Of a stretch of DNA of 64,000 nt, positions 8,380 through 17,214 are shown piece by piece; the first letter of the stretch is position 1; each line of letters opens with the position of its first letter. This DNA comes from Streptomyces europaeiscabiei (GTDB lineage Bacteria; Actinomycetota; Actinomycetes; Streptomycetales; Streptomycetaceae). The DNA lies in assembly GCF_001550375.1 (NCBI RefSeq), contig NZ_LRTR01000758.1, positions 1 through 64,000 of the forward strand, written 5' to 3'. The notes under the pieces are model-generated. The model worked only from the letters and a program-made list of their open reading frames with translations, was not told the DNA's origin and did not search any database. Both the position numbers and the translations under genes were made by a program.

Positions 8380-9810
8380 TTGCGTACTCGCTCCTTCCTC
8401 CTGGCCGCCGGCCTCATCACCGGCCTCCTCACCGCGCTCCCGGGCACCGCCTCGGCAGCCCCCTCCGGCCTGTCCGGCGACTTCAACGGCGACGGCTACC
8501 GCGACCTCGCGATCTCCGCGTCCATCGCCAAGGTCTCCGGCAAGAAGGGCGCCGGTTACGTCGCGGTCGTCTACGGCACCGCGAAGGGCATCGACACGGC
8601 CAAGCGCCAGATCATCAGCCAGGCCACGACCGGCGTGCCCGGCGCCCCGCAGTCGTCCGGCTACTTCGGCGACCGCCTGACCACGGGCGACCTCGACGAC
8701 GACGGCTACACGGACCTGATCGTGGGCGCGCACGCCCGCACGCTCGGCTCGTCCGGCGACTCGGGCGCCCTCACCGTCCTGTGGGGCGGCGCGAGCGGTC
8801 TCAAGACGGCGACCGACATCACCTCGCCCCTCCCCGAGAACCGCAACGAGCTGGGCTGGTCCGTGGCCACCGGGGACTTCGACGGAGACGGCGACACCGA
8901 CCTGGCCGCCGCCAACCTCGCGTTCCCCGAGCTGAACGTCTTCAAGGGCCCGATCTCCCGCACCGGCAAGGCCACGGGACTCGTCGGCATCGACACGTAC
9001 GGGCAGACCGGCATCAACACCGACAAGATCGTCGCGGGAGACGTCACCGGCGACGGTACGACGGACCTCCTGGTCATGGGCCAGCAGGAGATCAAGAACG
9101 GCTACCGCACCCGCAGCGTCCTCTACAAGGGCTCCGCCTCCGGCCTCAAGGCGGGCGGCAAGGTCGCCGGCGGCTACGACGCCGTCATCGCCGACGTGAA
9201 CAAGGACGGCCGGGGCGACATCGTCACCGGCAACTTCATGGAGAAGTCGACCGACGAGCCGAACGGCGGCCCCGGCGGCGCGATCACGGTCACGTACGGC
9301 AGCGCCACGGGCCTCAGCACCCGTACCCCGGTCCGTATCAACCAGGACACCGCGGGCGTGCCCGGCTCCGCGACGAGGAACGACAGGTTCGGCTGGAGCC
9401 TGTCCGCGGGGGACGTCAACCGCGACGGGTACACCGACATCGCGGTCGGCGTCCCCCAGAAGAGCGTGGGCTCGGCGAAGAACGCCGGTGCCGTCGTCGT
9501 CCTGCGGGGTTCGAAGTCCGGCCTCACCGGCAGCGGCGCCAAGTCCTTCTCCCAGAACACCTCGGGAGTCCCCGACACGGCGGAGTCGTACGACTTCTTC
9601 GGAGCGGCGGTCCGTCTCACCGACAGCAACCTCGACGGTTTCGCGGAACTGGTCGCGGGCGCCTACGCCGAGAACTCCAGCGACGGTGCCGTCTGGCTGC
9701 TGAAGTCCGGCTCCTCCGGCATCACGGGCACCGGCGCGAAGTCCTTCAACGGCAAGACCCTGGGCGGGCCTTCGGGCGACGCGTACTTCGGGGACGTACT
9801 CGGGGGCTGA
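8380..9810 (+). CDS. secreted FG-GAP/VCBS repeat protein, copy 3
   Basis: A protein of 476 residues when started at TTG 8380 (MRTRSFLLAAGLITGLL), placed 6 bases after the CTGGAG ribosome site. This gives a clean signal peptide ending TASAAPSG, whereas upstream starts add a Pro/Arg-rich non-signal extension. Seven loops: GDFNGDGYRD, GDLDDDGYTD, GDFDGDGDTD, GDVTGDGTTD, ADVNKDGRGD, GDVNRDGYTD and TDSNLDGFAE. The signal peptide and 5' leader match copy 4 (cttacgacggcagtggggcc is shared upstream), so copies 3 and 4 form a second duplicated pair. It is exported and predicted to be a Ca2+-binding propeller. Confidence 0.88.
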   Translation: MRTRSFLLAAGLITGLLTALPGTASAAPSGLSGDFNGDGYRDLAISASIAKVSGKKGAGYVAVVYGTAKGIDTAKRQIISQATTGVPGAPQSSGYFGDRLTTGDLDDDGYTDLIVGAHARTLGSSGDSGALTVLWGGASGLKTATDITSPLPENRNELGWSVATGDFDGDGDTDLAAANLAFPELNVFKGPISRTGKATGLVGIDTYGQTGINTDKIVAGDVTGDGTTDLLVMGQQEIKNGYRTRSVLYKGSASGLKAGGKVAGGYDAVIADVNKDGRGDIVTGNFMEKSTDEPNGGPGGAITVTYGSATGLSTRTPVRINQDTAGVPGSATRNDRFGWSLSAGDVNRDGYTDIAVGVPQKSVGSAKNAGAVVVLRGSKSGLTGSGAKSFSQNTSGVPDTAESYDFFGAAVRLTDSNLDGFAELVAGAYAENSSDGAVWLLKSGSSGITGTGAKSFNGKTLGGPSGDAYFGDVLGG

Positions 9811-9974
9811 CGGACACGAGGACGGGGACGGGGACGGGCAACGGCTGACGCGGCTGACGGGGGCGGGGCGGAGGCGGGGCGGGTACGACGGCGAACGCCC
9901 CACCCGCCACCACCCGCCGTCCCCGCGCCCCGCGCCCCGCGCCCCGCGCCCCGAAGTTCACCGCCCTCCCGTGC

Positions 9975-9999
9975 AACCCTCCTGCCCCTTCACGGGTCT
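9975..9999 (+). promoter_or_regulatory. shared promoter-like element AACC-N17-GTCT ahead of FG-GAP gene 4
   Basis: AACC 9975-9978 and GTCT 9996-9999, spacer 17, about 75 bases before TTG 10075. The preceding 9840-9960 stretch is repetitive GC-rich DNA (gccccgcgccccgcgcccc) that may act as a terminator for copy 3. Confidence 0.6.
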
Positions 10000-10074
10000 T
10001 CTGCTCGCACACCCTTACGACGGCAGTGGGGCCGGTCCGCTCGGCGCGCGCCCTCCTCTCTCCTGGAGTTCTCC

Positions 10075-11499
10075 TTGCGCACTCGTTCCTTCCTCCTGGC
10101 CGCAGGCCTCCTCGCCTCCGGTCTGACGCCGCTCGCCCTTTCCACGCCCGCCGGCGCGGCGGTCGCCAAGTACGCGGACGACTACAACGGTGACGGCTAC
10201 CGCGACCTCGCGGTGGGCGCGCCGGGCACCGATGTCGGCGGCGCGTCGTCGGCCGGCGCGGTGGTCGTGTTCTACGGCTCGAAGTCGGGTGCCTCGGCCG
10301 CCAACCGGAGCGTGATCACGCAGAACACCACCGGAGTCGCCGGTTCGGCCGAAAGGCAGGACAATTTCGGCGCCAGCCTCGCCTCCGCCGACTTCAACAA
10401 GGACGGCTACGCGGACCTCGCCGTCGGTGCGACCGGCGAGGGCGTCGGCGTCGATTCGTACGTGGGCCAGGTCACCATCCTGTGGGGCGGCAAGAAGGGC
10501 CTGTCCGGCGGCACCGCCCTGCCACAGCCGTCCGATATCGCCGCCGAGCACGCTTACAGCCACGGCCTCGCGGCGGCCGACTTCAACGGCGACGGCTCGC
10601 CCGACCTCACGGTCACCGGCGAGTGGCAGACCCGGATCTACAACGGTCCGTTCAAGAAGACCACCGGCAACGCGGCGAGCGCGAGCTACGTCGGCACCGT
10701 CGGCGCCACGCGCGACGTCGGCGCGGGCGACCTCACCGGGGACAAGGCCGCCGAGCGCGTCTACCCGTACGCGACGACCTCCCACCCCGGCGGCCAGGTC
10801 AGGTACCACACGTACAACGGCAAGAAGACCGTCGTGGTCGACATGCCGAAGGCCGAGGGCAACAGCCGCGTCACCATCGGCGACATCAACGGCGACGGCT
10901 ACGGCGACCTCGTCCTCGCCGACCCCGGGGACCCGGCGAACCAGGACGGCGCCGGCCACCTGGGCGGCCAGGTGGAGATCTGGTACGGCGGCAAGGGCGG
11001 CCCCGACCTCACCCAGACCCCGACGGTCATCAACCAGGACACCCCCGGCGTCCCGGGTACGGGCGAGGAGGCCGACTTCTTCGGCGGCTCGCTCTCCCTC
11101 GGCGACATCAACGGCGACAAGTACGCAGACCTCGCGGTCGGCGCTCAGTACGAGGGCCTGAACGGCAAGCGGTGGGTCGGCACGGTCACCGTCCTGTACG
11201 GCTCGGCCGCCGGTCTGACCACCAAGGGCGCCGCGACCTACAGCCAGGACACCGCGGGCGTCCCCGGCACCGCCGAGACCCAGGACGGCTTCGGCAGCGC
11301 CGTCCGTCTGATCGACCTCGACAAGAACGGCAAGGCCGAACTGGTCACGACGGCCCCCGGCGAGAACGCCAAGGGCGCCCTTCTCGTCCTCAAGGGCACG
11401 GCCTCCGGCCTGACCACGAAGGGCGCGAAGAGCATCACGGCGGCGAACGTCGGACTCAAGGGGACCGCGAACAGCTTCGGCGCGCATCTCGCCCAGTAG
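10075..11499 (+). CDS. secreted FG-GAP/VCBS repeat protein, copy 4
   Basis: A protein of 474 residues from TTG 10075, 7 bases after CTGGAG. Signal MRTRSFLLAAGLLASGLTP is cleaved near PAGAAVA. Loops: DDYNGDGYRD, ADFNKDGYAD, ADFNGDGSPD, GDLTGDKAAE (degenerate), GDINGDGYGD, GDINGDKYAD and IDLDKNGKAE. Five retain the full Asp pattern; blades 4 and 7 lack the closing Asp. Only 48 bases separate it from copy 5, which has no shared promoter motif of its own, so copies 4 and 5 are probably co-transcribed. Confidence 0.88.
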   Translation: MRTRSFLLAAGLLASGLTPLALSTPAGAAVAKYADDYNGDGYRDLAVGAPGTDVGGASSAGAVVVFYGSKSGASAANRSVITQNTTGVAGSAERQDNFGASLASADFNKDGYADLAVGATGEGVGVDSYVGQVTILWGGKKGLSGGTALPQPSDIAAEHAYSHGLAAADFNGDGSPDLTVTGEWQTRIYNGPFKKTTGNAASASYVGTVGATRDVGAGDLTGDKAAERVYPYATTSHPGGQVRYHTYNGKKTVVVDMPKAEGNSRVTIGDINGDGYGDLVLADPGDPANQDGAGHLGGQVEIWYGGKGGPDLTQTPTVINQDTPGVPGTGEEADFFGGSLSLGDINGDKYADLAVGAQYEGLNGKRWVGTVTVLYGSAAGLTTKGAATYSQDTAGVPGTAETQDGFGSAVRLIDLDKNGKAELVTTAPGENAKGALLVLKGTASGLTTKGAKSITAANVGLKGTANSFGAHLAQ

Positions 11500-11547
11500 C
11501 CGCGCCCACTCCCCTCCCCTCCTCTCCCCTCACTGCGAAGGACATAC

Positions 11548-12939
11548 ATGCGATTCCGTAGCGCCACGATGGCCGCGACGCTCGTGGCGGCGACCGTGAC
11601 CCCCCTCGCCTTCTCCCTCTCCATCGGCCCGGCCGCCGCCGCGGCCGCCAAGTACGCGGACGACTTCAACGGCGACGGCTACCGCGACAACGCGGTCTTC
11701 TCGTACGGCACCGAGACCCGCTTCAGCAAGGGCGGCGGCGTCCTCGTCACGTTCGGCCACGCGAACGGCCCGGGCAAGAAGACCCAGTTCATCGACCAGG
11801 CGAGCGCGGGCGTGCCCGGGGCCGACGAGACGGACGACTACTTCGGCGAGGTCCGCACGGCGGCCGACTTCAACAAGGACGGCTACGGCGACCTCGCGGT
11901 CTCCGCCAACGGCGAGAACGTCGGCAAGTACAAGGACAACGGCACGGTCACCATCCTCTGGGGCGGCAAGAAGGGCCTGTCCGGCGGCACGACCGTCCCG
12001 TTCAAGGGCCCGAAGGGTGTCTCCGGCGAGGCCCGCGACTTCGCCACCGGCGACTTCAACGGCGACGGCAGCCAGGACCTGGCCCTCGTCCGCGACGGAA
12101 AGACGTACGTCTACCGGGGCGCGATCGCCAAGTCGGGGGTGAAGGGCTCGGTCACGGTCCTGGACAAGGACGGTGCGGGCTTCTACTCCACCGCGCTGAT
12201 CTCCGGCAAGGTCAACAAGGACGGCAGGACCGACCTCGTCATCATCGGCGACGTCGTCACCGACACCACCCTCGCCTCCGACGCCTGGTTCATCTCCGGC
12301 GGCAAGACCAAGCTCTACCCCGGCAAGACCCTCCGCCTCGAATCCATCAAGTCCAACGGCGGCCAGGCCGAACGCGGCGGCGACGGCGTCATCGACGACT
12401 TCGACAAGGACGGCTACGGCGACATCGCCATCGGCACACCGGTCTACGACAAGACCAAGGGTCGCGTGACGGTCTGGTACGGCGCGTCCTCGGGCCCGTC
12501 GAAGTCGGCCCGCTTCACCCAGTCCACGTCCGGTATCGCCGACACCCCGGAGTCGTACGACGCCTTCGGCGACGTGGTGACCTCCGGCGACATCAACGGA
12601 GACGGCTACCGTGACCTCGCGGTGGCCGCGCCGGGCGAGAGCCTGAACGGCAAGGGCGAGGCGGGCGCGATCCACGTCCTCTACGGCAGCAAGTCGGGCC
12701 TGACGGCCAAGGGATCCCAGTTCCTCACCCGCAACACCGCAGGCATGCCGGGCGACTTGGCGGCCGGCGACTACTTCGGCCACACGATCCGCCTCCGCGA
12801 CACCAACCGCGACGGCAAGGCCGACCTGTACGTGCTGGGGGAGAACGGTTCGATGGTCCTGCGAGGTTCGTCGAAGGGCGTCACGACCGCCGACTCGATG
12901 GCGGTGGACGGCGACGCGGTCCGGGGGATGCTTCAGTAA
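11548..12939 (+). CDS. secreted FG-GAP/VCBS repeat protein, copy 5
   Basis: A protein of 463 residues from ATG 11548 (GAAGGA 6 bases upstream). Signal peptide MRFRSATMAATLVAATVTP with an Ala-rich cleavage region. Loops: DDFNGDGYRD, ADFNKDGYGD, GDFNGDGSQD, GKVNKDGRTD (first Asp lost), DDFDKDGYGD, GDINGDGYRD and RDTNRDGKAD. It shares the AAKYADD(F/Y)NGDGYRD mature N-terminus with copy 4. It is likely translated from the copy 4 transcript. Predicted extracellular propeller of unknown ligand. Confidence 0.88.
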   Translation: MRFRSATMAATLVAATVTPLAFSLSIGPAAAAAAKYADDFNGDGYRDNAVFSYGTETRFSKGGGVLVTFGHANGPGKKTQFIDQASAGVPGADETDDYFGEVRTAADFNKDGYGDLAVSANGENVGKYKDNGTVTILWGGKKGLSGGTTVPFKGPKGVSGEARDFATGDFNGDGSQDLALVRDGKTYVYRGAIAKSGVKGSVTVLDKDGAGFYSTALISGKVNKDGRTDLVIIGDVVTDTTLASDAWFISGGKTKLYPGKTLRLESIKSNGGQAERGGDGVIDDFDKDGYGDIAIGTPVYDKTKGRVTVWYGASSGPSKSARFTQSTSGIADTPESYDAFGDVVTSGDINGDGYRDLAVAAPGESLNGKGEAGAIHVLYGSKSGLTAKGSQFLTRNTAGMPGDLAAGDYFGHTIRLRDTNRDGKADLYVLGENGSMVLRGSSKGVTTADSMAVDGDAVRGMLQ

Positions 12940-13348
12940 CGCGGGGCGCGTAGCGCGCGTATGAGGGCGTATGAGGGCGGCGAGCCCGGCGGGGGTTGTG
13001 TGGACGACCACCTGGCCGGGCTCTCCGCTTTCGCGGAGGTGCACCCCTTCCGGGGCGGCGGCGATCCCAAGGCGGTCGGGAGCGCCTTCGTCCGCGGAGA
13101 AAAGAGGACTTCCCTCCGCCACACCAACGGCCCGGCGGCCCTGAAACTCAGACAGTCCGGCCCCTCCACCCGCGTCGGCGGCTGGGACACGGACCTCACA
13201 CCCCCCGACGATCACCACCCCCACCGCCACCTCCGGCCGAGGCCCGCACCTGCTCGACGCCCACCCGGGCGCCCGGGCCGTCCCGCCCCGATGTCAGTGG
13301 CGTGGTGCATGATCGGCGCATCGGACCTTCGAGGGGGATGGAAACGCC
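12940..13348. other. intergenic, no gene supported
   Basis: About 400 bases between FG-GAP copy 5 and the DUF5713 gene. A short direct repeat (tatgagggcg twice) sits at 12960-12980. Open frames here lack ribosome sites and gene-like composition on both strands. Confidence 0.6.
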
Positions 13349-13690
13349 ATGGCGATCACAAACCAGCAGGTGGCAGGGCGCGCGTTCCTGCGGCAGCTCT
13401 ACGCGGACGCGTACTACCCCGATCATGTCGTCGACCAGGGCAGGGCGATCCTGCTGCGGCTGTGCGACCGCATCGAAGCCGATCAACCGGCGGACCTGAC
13501 GTCGCTGTACGCGCTGACCCAGGCCGCCACGGAGGAATTCAACGTGCTGCAGGCGGAGTTCGAGGCTGCCGGGAGTGACATAGAGACGGTCGCGCGGGAG
13601 GAGATCGCCGAGGACTTCTGGTTCGTCGCCTCCGTCTACGGGTTCACGGACGCGGACGTGGAAACGCTGATCAGCACCCGGGACTGGTGA
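13349..13690 (+). CDS. DUF5713-family small protein
   Basis: A protein of 113 residues from ATG 13349 (GAGGGGGATGG upstream). It is acidic and helical with no signal peptide. The pattern AYYPDHVVDQGRAILLRLCDRIE and a conserved C-terminal DFWFVASVYGFTDADVETLI match the DUF5713 group found in actinobacteria and some proteobacteria. The role is unknown; in other genomes it lies near peptidases or stress genes. It stands alone between two FG-GAP clusters. Confidence 0.75.
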   Translation: MAITNQQVAGRAFLRQLYADAYYPDHVVDQGRAILLRLCDRIEADQPADLTSLYALTQAATEEFNVLQAEFEAAGSDIETVAREEIAEDFWFVASVYGFTDADVETLISTRDW

Positions 13691-13826
13691 GGGACGAACC
13701 GAGAGTCCGCTGCCGGCCGGAGCCCCGCGTCGAGGACCGTGACACGGTCGCGGAGACCCGCACCCACGGGGATAATTACCCCGTACGGTCACAAACCTCA
13801 CGGAGAGCGGAAAGCCGGCGATCATC

Positions 13827-14222
13827 ATGGCCGAACACCCGAACGCAACCCTCGTCCGCAAGGGCTACGACGCCTTCACCCGAGGCGACATGGACACCCT
13901 CCGCGGCCTGATGGCCTCGGACTGCACCCACCACGTCCCCGGCAGCCACCTCCTCTCGGGCGACTACAAGGGCCAGGACTCGATGATCGGCCTGTATCAG
14001 CGGCTCTTCGAGGAGACCGCCGGAACGTTCCGCGTCGACCTGAGCCATGTCTGCGTGGACGGCCGCGGCCACGCCGTCTCCGTGCACCGCTACACGGCCG
14101 AGCGGGGCGACAAGCGGATCGAGCAGAACGGCTGCCTCGTCTTCCGGATCGTCGGAGACAAGATCACGGACATCGACGAGTGCCAGGAGGACATGGACAA
14201 GGAGAACGCGTTCTGGTCGTAG
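13827..14222 (+). CDS. SnoaL-like / NTF2-superfamily protein
   Basis: A protein of 131 residues from ATG 13827, after GGAGAGCGG. It opens NATLVRKGYDAFTRGDMDTLRGLMASDCTHHVPG, typical of the ketosteroid-isomerase-related SnoaL-like fold, with later VHRYTAERGDKRIEQNG and VFRIVGDKITDIDECQ strands. These cone-shaped domains bind small hydrophobic ligands; many are polyketide cyclases or isomerases, others have no known substrate. A terminator follows 8 bases after the stop, so it is separate from FG-GAP copy 6. Confidence 0.8.
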   Translation: MAEHPNATLVRKGYDAFTRGDMDTLRGLMASDCTHHVPGSHLLSGDYKGQDSMIGLYQRLFEETAGTFRVDLSHVCVDGRGHAVSVHRYTAERGDKRIEQNGCLVFRIVGDKITDIDECQEDMDKENAFWS

Positions 14223-14230
14223 CCCCCCGA

Positions 14231-14253
14231 GGCGAGACTCTTTCGTTCTCGCC
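14231..14253 (+). terminator. hairpin terminator after SnoaL-like gene
   Basis: GGCGAGA / TCTCGCC stem with a CTCTTTCGT loop, immediately after the stop codon and just before the next promoter-like element. Confidence 0.6.
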
Positions 14254-14258
14254 CGCAC

Positions 14259-14283
14259 AACCCCATACGGCTTCCAGGTGTCA
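14259..14283 (+). promoter_or_regulatory. shared promoter-like element AACC-N17-GTCA ahead of FG-GAP gene 6
   Basis: AACC 14259-14262 and GTCA 14280-14283 with the same 17-base spacer, 55 bases before the GTG start. The flanking sequence differs from the other four copies, so conservation of spacing here is independent of recent duplication. Confidence 0.5.
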
Positions 14284-14337
14284 CACAGGTGAACCAGCCA
14301 CACCCCCGACATCCGGCCACCCACCTGGAGCCCTCCC

Positions 14338-15864
14338 GTGCACGGACAGACGCACAGACGGACGCGCAGACGGACGTACGCCCTGGCCGCCGCCACCGTG
14401 GCGACCGCCACCGCCACCACGGCGGCTCTCGCCCTGACCCTCGCCCCGGCCGCGGTCGCCACCCCGCGCACCGAGCCCGCCCCGCAGCCCACCGCCGTGA
14501 CCAGCGACTTCAACGGTGACGGCTACGCGGACCTCGCCGTCGGCGTCCCGGACGCGACCGTGAACGGCAAGGCGAAAGCCGGCTATGTGAACCTCGTCTG
14601 GGGCGGTGCGAAGGGCCTGGGCAGGGACGGAAGCATGCGGGTCAGCCAGGCCACCGCCGAGGTCCCCGGCGCCCCCGAGAAGGGCGACCGCTTCGGCGCG
14701 TCCGTCGTGCTGGAGGACCTGAACGGCGACGGCGACGCGGAGCTGATCATCGGCGCACCCGGTGAGGACGTCGACGGGCGGGGCGCGGACGCCGGCGCGG
14801 TCACCGTCGTCGGCGGCGCCAGGCACGGCACGGGCCCGGGGTCCACGGCCCTCACCGGTCCGTCGGCGAAGTCGGCGTACGGCCTGTCGGTGGCCGCGGC
14901 CGACCTCACCGGCGACAACCAGAGGGACCTGGTGGTCGGCGGCCGCGACAAGGTCGTCCTGCGCGCCGTCGTCGACAACGGCGAGGACGTCGTCACCACC
15001 ACCGTCCTGGCCACCCCCATGGGCGGCCGCGCCCCCGTCCTCGCCACCGGCGACTTCACCGCCGACGGCACAGCCGACCTGGCCGTCGCCTACCACACGA
15101 TCAACGCCCCCTACACCCAGTCGCACGTCCGGCTGTGGTCGTGGGACGAGGCCGAGCGGCACATGGTCAACACCTGGAACTCCGACAACGGCGCCGCCTC
15201 CGCGCTCGCCGTCGGCGACTTCGACGGCGACGGCCTGGACGACCTGGCCCTCGGCGAGTGCCGCGAGATAGCCGACGAGAACATCGACGACCCGTGCGGC
15301 CCGGAGTCGTACGCCAAGGGCGGCGGCATCCACATCGAGTACGGCGACAAGAACGGCTCCTTCGGCTACCGCTCCCAGACCCTCAACCAGGACACCGTCG
15401 GCGTCTACGGCGTCGCCGAGGACGGCGACCGCTTCGGCGCCTCCCTCGCCGTACTGGACTGGAACCGCGACGGCCGCGACGACCTGGTCGCGGGCGCCCC
15501 CGGCGAGGCCATCGGCACCCGCAAGGCGGCCGGCGCGGCCACCCTGCTGCTGGGCCACGCCGACGGCATCGTCGACAAGTTCGGCGAGGCGACCTCCGTC
15601 CAGTACCACCAGGACCGCCCCCGCGTCCCCGGCGTGGCGGAGACGAACGACGCCTTCGGCACGGCCGTCGCCACCGGCGACTACGACCGGGACGGCACCC
15701 CGGACACGGCCGTCGGCGCCCCGGGCGAGAACGCGAAGTCCGGCGGCGTCTGGGTCTTCCCGAAGACCTCCGTGACGAACTCGCGCGCCCTCACCCCGAA
15801 GAACCTCGGCCTCCCGTCCCCCACGACGGCACTGTCGTACGGCCGGTACCTGAGCAGCCACTGA
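14338..15864 (+). CDS. secreted FG-GAP/VCBS repeat protein, copy 6
   Basis: A protein of 508 residues from GTG 14338, 7 bases after CTGGAG. Basic N-terminus MHGQTHRRTRRRTYALAAAT with hydrophobic core, cleaved near AAVATPRTE. Loops: SDFNGDGYAD, EDLNGDGDAE, ADLTGDNQRD, GDFTADGTAD, GDFDGDGLDD, LDWNRDGRDD and GDYDRDGTPD. It is the most divergent of the six. It carries an extra Cys pair (GECREIADENIDDPCGPES) in an inter-blade loop that could form a disulfide. Same predicted extracellular propeller; ligand unknown. Confidence 0.88.
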   Translation: MHGQTHRRTRRRTYALAAATVATATATTAALALTLAPAAVATPRTEPAPQPTAVTSDFNGDGYADLAVGVPDATVNGKAKAGYVNLVWGGAKGLGRDGSMRVSQATAEVPGAPEKGDRFGASVVLEDLNGDGDAELIIGAPGEDVDGRGADAGAVTVVGGARHGTGPGSTALTGPSAKSAYGLSVAAADLTGDNQRDLVVGGRDKVVLRAVVDNGEDVVTTTVLATPMGGRAPVLATGDFTADGTADLAVAYHTINAPYTQSHVRLWSWDEAERHMVNTWNSDNGAASALAVGDFDGDGLDDLALGECREIADENIDDPCGPESYAKGGGIHIEYGDKNGSFGYRSQTLNQDTVGVYGVAEDGDRFGASLAVLDWNRDGRDDLVAGAPGEAIGTRKAAGAATLLLGHADGIVDKFGEATSVQYHQDRPRVPGVAETNDAFGTAVATGDYDRDGTPDTAVGAPGENAKSGGVWVFPKTSVTNSRALTPKNLGLPSPTTALSYGRYLSSH

Positions 15865-16034
15865 CACGCCTCCGCATCGGGGCCGCGGCCCTGGGACCAG
15901 CCCATACGCGCCCCGACCGAACCCCTCAGGAATCCCTGACGATCCCTTAGGGGATGTCACAGCTCGGCAGCAAAGCCGGGCCGGTTGGCCCCGGCCCGGC
16001 ACGCTGCAGCCCGGGACCAGGTACGTTCGATGAC

Positions 16035-16994
16035 GTGGCTGGATTCAGGATCGGACGCGGCCGGGACAACGGCGCTCCTCAAGCGCGACCGCAAAACCCT
16101 CCGTACGGACAGCAGGCCCCGCAGGCCGGCGGCCCGTCGTACGGCTACCCCCAGACGCCCCCAGGGCCGCCGTACGGCGGCGGCCGGAGCGGCGGTCAGG
16201 GCGGCTGGCCGCAGACGCACGGCGGCGGACACCCCGGCAACCACGGGGCTCGCGGCAACCACGGGGGCCACGGCAACCACGGCGAGCCGGAGTACTTCGG
16301 CGACGACGGCACGCACCCCCACCCGCAGGGTGGCGGCGCGGACCCGTACGCCGCCAACAACCCGGGGCACACGCAGATGTTCTCGGTCGGCGAGGACCCG
16401 TACCAGCAGGGCGACACCTACCGCGCGGGCAACACCCCGGCGGCCCCGCTCGGCCCGCGGCTGCCGTGGAAGGCCCTCCTCAAGGGCATCGTCACCAGCC
16501 CGAACCAGACGTTCCTGGTGATGCGCGACTACGCGGTGTGGGGCCCCGCCCTGATCGTGACGTTCCTGTACGGCCTGCTGGCCGTCTTCGGCTTCGACGG
16601 CGCCCGCGAAGACGCGATCAACGCGACGCTCTCGAACGCCGTACCGATCGTCCTCGTCACAGCCGTGACGATGGTGGTGAGCACCTTCATCCTGGGCGTG
16701 GTCACCCACACCCTGGCCCGCCAGATCGGCGGCGACGGCGCCTGGCAGCCCACGGTCGGCCTCTCCATGCTGATCATGTCCCTCACGGACGCGCCCCGCC
16801 TGGTCGTCGCCATGTTCGCGGGCGGCGACGCCTCCTTCGTCCAGATCCTCGGCTGGATCACCTGGGTCGCCGCCGGCGCGCTCCTGACCCTGATGGTCTC
16901 CAAGTCGCACGACCTCCCCTGGCCGAAGGCCCTGGGCGCCTCGGCGATCCAGCTGGTCGCGATCCTGTCGCTGATCAAGCTGGGCACGTTCTAG
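16035..16994 (+). CDS. Yip1-family integral membrane protein with Pro/Gly/His-rich N-terminal tail
   Basis: A protein of 319 residues from GTG 16035 (MAGFRIGRGRDNGAPQARP). The first ~130 residues are a disordered Gln/Pro/Gly/His-rich tail (GGHPGNHGARGNHGGHGNHG). A basic LPWKALLKGIVTSPNQTFLVMRD segment and about five membrane helices (FLYGLLAVFGF, TMVVSTFILGVVTHTLARQ) follow. That C-terminal layout is the Yip1 domain. No ribosome site precedes the GTG; TACGTT lies 7 bases upstream, fitting a leaderless transcript. A start at 15954 is possible. Function in streptomycetes is unknown. A strong terminator follows. Confidence 0.78.
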   Translation: MAGFRIGRGRDNGAPQARPQNPPYGQQAPQAGGPSYGYPQTPPGPPYGGGRSGGQGGWPQTHGGGHPGNHGARGNHGGHGNHGEPEYFGDDGTHPHPQGGGADPYAANNPGHTQMFSVGEDPYQQGDTYRAGNTPAAPLGPRLPWKALLKGIVTSPNQTFLVMRDYAVWGPALIVTFLYGLLAVFGFDGAREDAINATLSNAVPIVLVTAVTMVVSTFILGVVTHTLARQIGGDGAWQPTVGLSMLIMSLTDAPRLVVAMFAGGDASFVQILGWITWVAAGALLTLMVSKSHDLPWPKALGASAIQLVAILSLIKLGTF

Positions 16995-17016
16995 GCGGGA
17001 CACCGCCGTACGACAG

Positions 17017-17057
17017 GACGGGGCCCCCGGCGCAGTCGCTGCGCCGGGGGCCCCGTC
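17017..17057 (+). terminator. strong hairpin terminator after Yip1-family gene
   Basis: A perfect stem of about 19 bp centred on a TCG loop (GGGGCCCCCGGCGCAG and its complement, extended by GAC/GTC). It may serve both the Yip1-like gene and the convergent AlkD-like gene. Confidence 0.88.
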
Positions 17058-17214
17058 GCATGCCCGTACACGCACAGGCATGCACACTCATACGTCCCTG
17101 CACCCCCTACATCCCTGCACAGGCCCATACCGAGATCCTCGGAATCGGAATCCCGCCGCTTCCCCGGGCCGAGGGACCCTGGATCTTCCGCCGGCCCGAT
17201 CCGTCGGACGGGCC

